Source: Candidatus Saccharibacteria bacterium UBA949
Lineage (GTDB): Bacteria > Patescibacteriota > Saccharimonadia > Saccharimonadales > Saccharimonadaceae
Assembly (NCBI GenBank): GCA_002293245.1
Contig: DBCV01000054.1
Coordinates: 1-8,632, forward strand
Direction of reading: 5' to 3'
DNA length: 8,632 nt
A program made the translations under genes and the position numbers. Under the pieces are notes generated by a model. It was not told the DNA's origin. It saw only the letters and a program-made list of their open reading frames with translations, and searched no databases. Positions within the stretch are counted from its first letter, which is position 1. The number at the start of each line of letters is the position of its first letter. This document shows, piece after piece, positions 1 to 8,632 of this stretch.

Positions 1-243
1 TTGATGTCTCCTGATGTGGTTAGCGAGAGGTCGTAGGTGTAGCTACCACTTGAGTCAGCATGGGAGGTGCCGCCCGGGGAAAAGAATAGGCCCGGAAACA
101 AGAGGGCGATTGAGAGAAAGGTCAGGAATAATGAAGGCAATAGGACTAGGCTACGCCCCCCCCCCGGCAGGGTTAGGTAGGAGGCTTAGTGGTCCGTTGC
201 CACGGTATTGACTACGATTGTAGTTTTTGATGCTTAGTGACAT
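1..243 (-). CDS. 5' part of a secreted/surface protein, frame interrupted at a G10 tract (phase-variable candidate or sequencing error)
   Basis: Reading leftward from an ATG at 243, the first 26 codons begin MSLSIKNYNRSQYRG. They run into ten G's (165-156) and stop at TAG (153-151), giving only 30 residues. If the tract were 9 or 12 G, the frame would stay open from 155 to the window edge. It would then encode a textbook signal peptide (hydrophobic core beginning SLVLLPSLFLTFLSIALLF), a plausible signal peptidase site after Ser-His-Ala, and a Ser/Thr-rich mature start (ADSSGSYTYDLSLTTSGDI). No ATG or GTG lies after the tract in that frame, so the tract controls expression of the exported product. 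An AGGAGG (261-256) sits 12 nt before the ATG, and a near-consensus promoter precedes it. The mature start resembles that of beta-rich secreted proteins common in Saccharibacteria, but too little is present to name a family. A homopolymer error in the assembly is the main alternative. Confidence 0.62.
156..165. repeat. Homopolymer tract, 10 C on + (10 G on the coding strand)
   Basis: Ten consecutive C's lie 26 codons into the minus-strand gene starting at 243, just before its predicted signal peptide. With 10 or 11 G the frame hits a stop at once (TAG at 153-151, or a TAG a few bases further on). With 9 or 12 it reads through. Poly-G tracts of this length slip readily during replication, and also cause read errors, so both contingency-locus switching and sequencing error are possible. 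Confidence 0.85.
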
Positions 244-275
244 GGTCCCAGTGATCCTCCTCGTTTATGTGTATA

Positions 276-304
276 AGTATAAGCTGGATGGGGGAATGTG
301 TCAA
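276..304 (-). promoter_or_regulatory. Near-consensus housekeeping sigma promoter for the secreted-protein gene at 1-243
   Basis: On the minus strand, a perfect TTGACA -35 box (304-299) is followed by a 17-nt spacer and TATACT (281-276), one mismatch from TATAAT. The predicted transcript starts near 269, leaving a leader of about 25 nt that contains AGGAGG. The promoter begins 16 nt after the CAP gene stop codon, so the downstream gene can be transcribed independently of the GAF/CAP pair. No hairpin-plus-T-run terminator is visible between the CAP stop and this promoter. Confidence 0.75.
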
Positions 305-320
305 GAGTTTTTTGCAAGTG

Positions 321-1310
321 TTAATACGAGCTGAAAAACTGCGACCAGTGGATACGATACTGCGAGTCGATATCAAAATACAATCCGACCGCTAGCCTGC
401 TGAATCTAGCATCCAAAATGTTTGCCCGGTGGGTTGGCGAAGCCATCCATTCCCGCACTGCGGCCGCTGGCGACACAGCCGAGTTGCCGGCGTGAATGTT
501 CTCACCGCTGGCGCCACCAGCAGCTGGAATCGGACACGCCGTTGCCCATCCACTACCATCCGGCCGGGTATGGTCATATTTTACAGCAATTTCCCGCGCC
601 CGAGTAGCTGCTGCCGCAGCGCAAGTATCGCCAAAGCCCAAGGGGGCTACACCGACTTTTGCCCGTTCGGCATTCACCAACCGCAACACCTCTCCCTGCC
701 AATCCGCCACCGGAATCGACAGCACGGTCACCCGAATACTATCGCGGTACCGACCATCGTAAGTCCCCGCCGTCACGATAGTTTCGCCCAAGCCAGCCAC
801 CTGCGGGAACCGACACTTTGCGCCCGAAAACCCCAAGTAATCCCGAGACGACTGGTAAAAAGCCGAGATCGCCCCCGCATTACTGGTCTGCCAATACATA
901 TCGCTCGCGGCAATTCCTTCCGCATCCACACAAATATCTTTGTCCGCCGAAAGATAAATCGTCATTGATTCGGCCGCCCACAGTTCGCCGCTCTTTAGTG
1001 CACCGCTATTTAAGTTCGCCGCCCCCGCCGGCGACCCCGGGTACGGCAAGCTACTGCCATCCGGTTGCCCGGGCGGCGATCCACTATCCGCTTCTCCCGC
1101 CGGGTCTTGGTTTTTGTCTTCCGACTGGGCGTCAGCCAGTTCCGCCGAGCCAACCTCACCCTCAACCTCGTCAGAATGCTCGGCAACAATTTTCGAACCC
1201 AAACTCCCGCCACTGCCAGAGGCAATTGCATCCGCGATTTTAACGCCCGCAATCAGCACCGCCACCATATTTAGCGATAATAGGATTGTCACCCTGGTGT
1301 GCTTTAACAT
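321..1310 (-). CDS. Secreted CAP (SCP/PR-1-like) domain protein with Ig-like middle region
   Basis: This is a 329-residue exported protein. Residues 7-30 form an N-terminal hydrophobic signal sequence or membrane anchor ending around ADAIAS. Residues 31-107 are a low-complexity Gly/Ser/Glu/Pro linker. Residues 110-198 look like a bacterial Ig-like beta domain, with C127 and C166 as a possible disulfide. Residues 206-329 are a CAP domain: LVNAERAKVGVAPL, H247 in YDHTRPDG, E270 in SGENIHAG, E287, H294 in SPTHRANIL, and the C-terminal HWSQFF. The His/Glu residues of the CAP cavity are therefore kept; C230 and C259 could pair. Bacterial CAP proteins are extracellular with mostly unknown activity (lipid or metal binding, or adhesion, have been proposed), so no substrate is assigned. 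The ATG lies 2 nt after the stop of the upstream membrane gene, with AAAGGG about 9 nt before it, indicating co-transcription and probably coupled translation. Confidence 0.9.
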   Translation of the reverse strand: MLKHTRVTILLSLNMVAVLIAGVKIADAIASGSGGSLGSKIVAEHSDEVEGEVGSAELADAQSEDKNQDPAGEADSGSPPGQPDGSSLPYPGSPAGAANLNSGALKSGELWAAESMTIYLSADKDICVDAEGIAASDMYWQTSNAGAISAFYQSSRDYLGFSGAKCRFPQVAGLGETIVTAGTYDGRYRDSIRVTVLSIPVADWQGEVLRLVNAERAKVGVAPLGFGDTCAAAAATRAREIAVKYDHTRPDGSGWATACPIPAAGGASGENIHAGNSAVSPAAAVREWMASPTHRANILDARFSRLAVGLYFDIDSQYRIHWSQFFSSY

Positions 1311-1312
1311 TC

Positions 1313-2026
1313 CTAGCGGCCCTTTGCTTTTTGCTTCTTGGACGCCTTGTATTCCTCGCCCATATAGATAATCACGGCCGCCAAGTTAATGGTCATTTCC
1401 AGCTGAATCAAACTCCGGCGGTCCAAAATCTTTTTGTCAAACAAGCCACTCACCAAAACTTGACCGTAAGACCTGCCATGTGGCCCAATCAAATTAGCAA
1501 TCGCATCCACACCCGCTTCCGCAAGCGCCCCGCGCACCGTAGAATCCTGAAAGTTCAGCCAAAGCTGCCCGTCGGATGCTGCCAGTTTACCAATCTGCCC
1601 CAACTCGTTGTCGGACAAATTGACCTGCTTCGAGCCATACAACCTGCCCTCCACCAAAAACCCTACATAGGAAAGGTGCAAATGTCGCTTCAAGAACCGC
1701 GCTAATTCCCGAGGATCCACATCTTCTATCGCAATCTTGTCCAGTTTCTTGATAATATACCCAGCATCAATGTATTCCGGCTCCGCTAGCGAACGGGCAA
1801 AAGCCACTACCTCTATAATCACCGGCATCAGCAGCAAGATAGTAGCCGCCATGATAAAGTTCAGTATAAACACTTCTGCTGACGGCTTAGCTACCTTAAA
1901 AAACGCCGTAAACACGATGTAAAATATGCCCAGATAAACTGCCGCGGCTAGCAACAAAACCCCAATGTATATCAACATCCGAATCACCTTTGGACGAGCC
2001 GAGACCATTTTCATACTTTTTGCCAC
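1313..2026 (-). CDS. Two-TM membrane protein with cytoplasmic GAF-like domain
   Basis: This 237-residue protein has a basic N-terminus, two membrane helices (about 17-42 and 50-76), then a soluble region from about 95 to 224. That region looks like a GAF fold: an alpha start (PRELARFLKRHLHL), a strand SYVGFLVEGRLYGS, a middle DNELGQIGKLAASDG, a glycine-rich SYGQVLVSGL and a closing helix LIQLEMTINLAAVIIYMGEEY. The layout resembles the input half of membrane histidine kinases of CPR bacteria, but no H-box or ATPase domain follows; the protein ends in a Lys-rich tail. The GAF call is pattern-based and no ligand is suggested. The longest frame uses GTG at 2026 without a clear Shine-Dalgarno; ATGs at 2014 and 2008 are alternatives. 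It is divergent from the fibro-slime gene and probably co-transcribed with the CAP gene 2 nt downstream. Confidence 0.72.
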   Translation of the reverse strand: MAKSMKMVSARPKVIRMLIYIGVLLLAAAVYLGIFYIVFTAFFKVAKPSAEVFILNFIMAATILLLMPVIIEVVAFARSLAEPEYIDAGYIIKKLDKIAIEDVDPRELARFLKRHLHLSYVGFLVEGRLYGSKQVNLSDNELGQIGKLAASDGQLWLNFQDSTVRGALAEAGVDAIANLIGPHGRSYGQVLVSGLFDKKILDRRSLIQLEMTINLAAVIIYMGEEYKASKKQKAKGR

Positions 2027-2039
2027 TTTCTTGATTTTA

Positions 2040-2068
2040 TTTGCATTTTTGTCGCATTTATATATAAT
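2040..2068 (+). promoter_or_regulatory. Predicted promoter for the fibro-slime surface protein gene
   Basis: Plus strand: a perfect TATAAT at 2063-2068, preceded by TTTGCA (2040-2045, 17-nt spacer) or TTGCAT (2041-2046, 16-nt spacer) as a weak -35. The predicted start near 2075 gives a leader of about 28 nt. Transcription would run through the opposing promoter's -10 region. Confidence 0.5.
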
Positions 2069-2077
2069 GGCATTATA
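2063..2077. repeat. Perfect palindrome linking the two opposed -10 boxes
   Basis: TATAATGGCATTATA is a perfect inverted repeat: 7-bp arms around the single base at 2070. Its left arm contains the plus-strand -10 box and its right arm the minus-strand one. It could simply result from two abutting -10 boxes, or also serve as an operator for a dimeric regulator. A second short self-complementary element, ATAATTAT, lies at 2083-2090. Confidence 0.6.
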
Positions 2078-2101
2078 GCATAATAATTATACGAGGTTCA
2101 A
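2072..2101 (-). promoter_or_regulatory. Predicted promoter for the GAF-like/CAP gene pair
   Basis: Minus strand: TTGAAC (2101-2096), an 18-nt spacer, then a perfect TATAAT (2077-2072). The predicted start near 2065 gives a leader of about 40 nt to the GTG at 2026. The -35 box overlaps the region just upstream of the start codon of the opposing fibro-slime gene. Motif-based only. Confidence 0.55.
2093..2096 (+). promoter_or_regulatory. Ribosome binding site of the fibro-slime gene
   Basis: GAGG lies 6 nt before the ATG at 2103. It supports this start, which also places a lysine-rich cytoplasmic tail directly ahead of the first membrane segment. Confidence 0.6.
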
Positions 2102-2102
2102 T

Positions 2103-7025
<4,923 letters not shown>

Positions 7026-7045
<20 letters not shown>

Positions 7046-7913
7046 TCTGCAACCTTTCTATCCGCTTTTCTAGCGGCGGATGAGTGCTAAACAGGTTATT
7101 CCAAAAGCCCCTCCTTAGTGGTGAATTTATAAACAGGGCTTCAGTCGCCGCATTCTGTTGTCTCATCGGTTTTTGGTACTTCTCCAATTTTTGGAGAGCT
7201 CCAATCATGCTCTCCGGATACCGCGTTATCAGAATCGCCGAAGAGTCTGCCAAGTACTCGCGTTGTCGGCTCACCGCCATCTGCGCCAAAGCAGCACAAA
7301 TCGGCGCCAAAACCGCCACAACCAGACCAATAACCAAGCCGATTGCCCCACCGCCACTATCTCTATCGCTACCGCGCCTGCCACCAAAAAAGATCATCCG
7401 AGCAAAGATGTCCGAAATCAGCCCAACAACAAACACCAGTCCAAACGTTATCATACTCACCCTTATGTCGTAGTTTTGCACATGGCTGAGTTCGTGCGCC
7501 ATCACGGCGGCCAGTTCGCTATCATCCATTATATCAATCAAGCCAGTTGTGGCCGCTACAATCGCATGCTTCGGGTTACGCCCAGTTGCAAAAGCGTTCG
7601 GCGCTGGATCGTCAATCACGTAAACTTTCGGCATCGGCAGCCCAGTCGTAATGGTTAAATTTTCCACCGTGTTCCAGAGCCGTGGATTGTCTTTTTGCTC
7701 AATCCGCTTAGCTCCAGTCGATAGTACCGCTAGCTCACCCGCCGCAAAATACTGCACCACAACATAAATCACGGCTATCACAGAAGTATAGATCAGGATT
7801 GACATATCATCAAAATAATATGCGAACAGCCAGCCAATCACACCAATCAGCGCCGCAAAACCCACCATGATAAACACGGTTTTGCGTTTATTGGAGGCAA
7901 CGGCTTTATACAT
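7026..7913 (-). CDS. htpX: HtpX-like M48 family membrane zinc metalloprotease
   Basis: HtpX is an integral inner-membrane metalloprotease that cleaves misfolded membrane proteins. At 295 residues it has the usual length. N-terminal membrane hairpin at about 12-33 and 38-57; DDPAPNAFATGR (101-112); the zinc site HELSH (H140, E141, H144); further membrane segments at about 152-172 and 190-212; the third zinc ligand E219 in SRQREYLADSSA; and the C-terminal STHPPLEKRIERL (276-288) typical of M48B. All catalytic residues are present. The start at 7913 has no strong Shine-Dalgarno, but the N-terminus MYKAVASNKRKT fits the family. It follows lemA by 35 nt and overlaps the next gene by 20 nt. LemA-HtpX adjacency is widespread in bacteria, supporting a shared operon and membrane quality-control role. 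Confidence 0.95.
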
Positions 7914-7948
7914 TCTTATCTAATCCAAAACTAATCTATCGCGTTTAA

Positions 7949-8542
7949 CTAAAAAGCTACTTTTGTATTCTCTGGCGGTAGCCCTTCGTCTAGGACTGCA
8001 TGGTCCTTTGTGTCCCACATTTCGCGCGCCTTAAACCCAAACATCTTGGCGATAATGTTCGACGGAAACATCTGAACTTTTGCATTCAACGTTTGCACAC
8101 CAGCGTTGTAAAACCGCCGCGAAGCTTGGATTTTATTTTCGGTGTCTTCAATCGCGCTCTGCATTTGCAAGAAATTTTGGTTCGCCTTGAGATCCGGGTA
8201 TTGCTCGGAAATCATCCGCATCCCCTGTATTGCCTGGCCAAACGAAACTTCGGCATTTTCTGTGTCTTGCAAGTTGCCACTCTGCACCGCCTTGGCTACG
8301 GCATTACGCGCTTCAGCAAATTTGCTCATAATCCCCTGTTCATGTTTTGCGTACCCCTGAATCGTTGGCACTAAGTTCCCAAAAAGGTCGTTACGCCGCT
8401 TCAGCTGCACCCCAATATCCGCCCAGGCCTCATCAATCCGCGCATTAGTCTTAACGAATCCGTTATACGTGACCCATAGCACAATTATCAGTAGGAGCAA
8501 TAATGCTCCAACTACGATCAATACAATTGTTCCAACACTCAT
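7949..8542 (-). CDS. lemA: LemA family protein
   Basis: This 197-residue protein has an N-terminal membrane helix (about 4-26) followed by a helical-bundle domain. Family hallmarks: YNGFVKTNARIDEAWADIGV (26-45) running on through QLKRRNDLFGNLVPTIQGYAKHE to 68, ENKIQASRRFYNAGVQTLNA (135-154), FPSNIIAKMFGF (159-170) and the closing TKVAF. LemA proteins are bacterial membrane-associated proteins of unclear biochemical role, often encoded beside htpX. ATG at 8542 is well supported: AAGGAGG lies 7 nt upstream and a good promoter precedes it. It is the first gene of the probable lemA-htpX-membrane protein-ligA operon. Confidence 0.95.
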   Translation of the reverse strand: MSVGTIVLIVVGALLLLLIIVLWVTYNGFVKTNARIDEAWADIGVQLKRRNDLFGNLVPTIQGYAKHEQGIMSKFAEARNAVAKAVQSGNLQDTENAEVSFGQAIQGMRMISEQYPDLKANQNFLQMQSAIEDTENKIQASRRFYNAGVQTLNAKVQMFPSNIIAKMFGFKAREMWDTKDHAVLDEGLPPENTKVAF

Positions 8543-8549
8543 GGTAGTT

Positions 8550-8556
8550 CCTCCTT
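8550..8556 (-). promoter_or_regulatory. Strong ribosome binding site of lemA
   Basis: AAGGAGG on the minus strand, 7 nt before the ATG at 8542. It is the best match to the anti-Shine-Dalgarno in this operon and fixes the lemA start. Confidence 0.8.
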
Positions 8557-8571
8557 TAGCTTATGTTCTAT

Positions 8572-8600
8572 ATATTACAGCATCCTGGGCGCAAAATCAA
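8572..8600 (-). promoter_or_regulatory. Predicted promoter of the lemA-htpX-ligA operon
   Basis: Minus strand: TTGATT (8600-8595), a 17-nt spacer and TAATAT (8577-8572). The predicted start near 8565 gives a short leader of about 23 nt. No comparable promoter was seen in front of htpX, the membrane protein or ligA, consistent with one transcript. The gap 8543-8632 otherwise shows no gene. Confidence 0.55.
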
Positions 8601-8632
8601 GTCTTGCATTCTGAACCACCCACACTTTTCAA

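Noticed and set aside
14..211. Plus-strand open frame of 65 codons over the left edge
   Set aside because: It is Arg/Gly/Pro-rich without domain character, has no clear ribosome site, and overlaps the minus-strand signal-peptide gene that has promoter and ribosome site.
429..1243. Several plus-strand open frames opposite the CAP gene
   Set aside because: They are shadows of a gene with intact CAP motifs and an operon-type start; none has a ribosome site or a recognisable domain.
7914..7948. Separate htpX promoter or terminator in the 35-nt lemA-htpX gap
   Set aside because: No -35/-10 pair with suitable spacing and no hairpin; the gap looks like an ordinary intra-operon spacer.

Overview
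The window looks like a piece of a small-genome bacterium of the Candidate Phyla Radiation, most likely Saccharibacteria (TM7) or a close relative. This rests on the style of the proteins: a fibro-slime surface protein with a Pro/Ser/Thr stalk, a membrane-anchored GAF-like protein, an NAD-dependent DNA ligase without its zinc cysteines, and a tightly packed lemA-htpX-membrane protein-ligA cluster. It is an inference; there is no rRNA or marker gene here to fix it. TGA acts as a normal stop (ligA and the membrane protein gene both end in TGA), so the TGA=Gly code of Gracilibacteria/Absconditabacteria is unlikely. Coding DNA is near 50% GC, and the short intergenic gaps are much more AT-rich.

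Left part (1-2102): three minus-strand genes for exported or membrane proteins. From the right they are a two-TM protein with a GAF-like cytoplasmic domain (1313-2026), then, 2 bp on, a secreted CAP/SCP-domain protein with an Ig-like middle (321-1310). A separate, near-consensus promoter (304-276) then drives a secreted protein cut off by the window edge (1-243). That last gene is interrupted as written: a run of 10 G (coding strand) throws it out of frame. A tract of 9 or 12 G would restore a classic signal peptide. It is the best candidate here for a phase-variable surface protein.

Middle (2027-3971): a 76-bp gap holds two opposed promoters whose -10 boxes form one perfect palindrome. They serve the leftward GAF/CAP genes and the rightward gene for a 622-residue fibro-slime (PA14-like) surface protein with a stalk, an APNTG motif and a C-terminal membrane segment.

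Right part (3958-8632): a probable minus-strand operon, promoter 8600-8572, then lemA, htpX, a polytopic membrane protein and ligA. The last three genes overlap by 20 and 26 nt. ligA also overlaps the 3' end of the fibro-slime gene tail to tail by 14 nt. LemA and HtpX are a recurrent pair in membrane-protein quality control; ligA is replication and repair housekeeping.

Together the left half reads as a cell-surface locus (three exported proteins plus a membrane sensor-like protein), plausible for an organism that lives attached to a host cell, and the right half as envelope maintenance plus DNA ligase. No RNA genes, IS elements, CRISPR arrays or convincing intrinsic terminators were seen.
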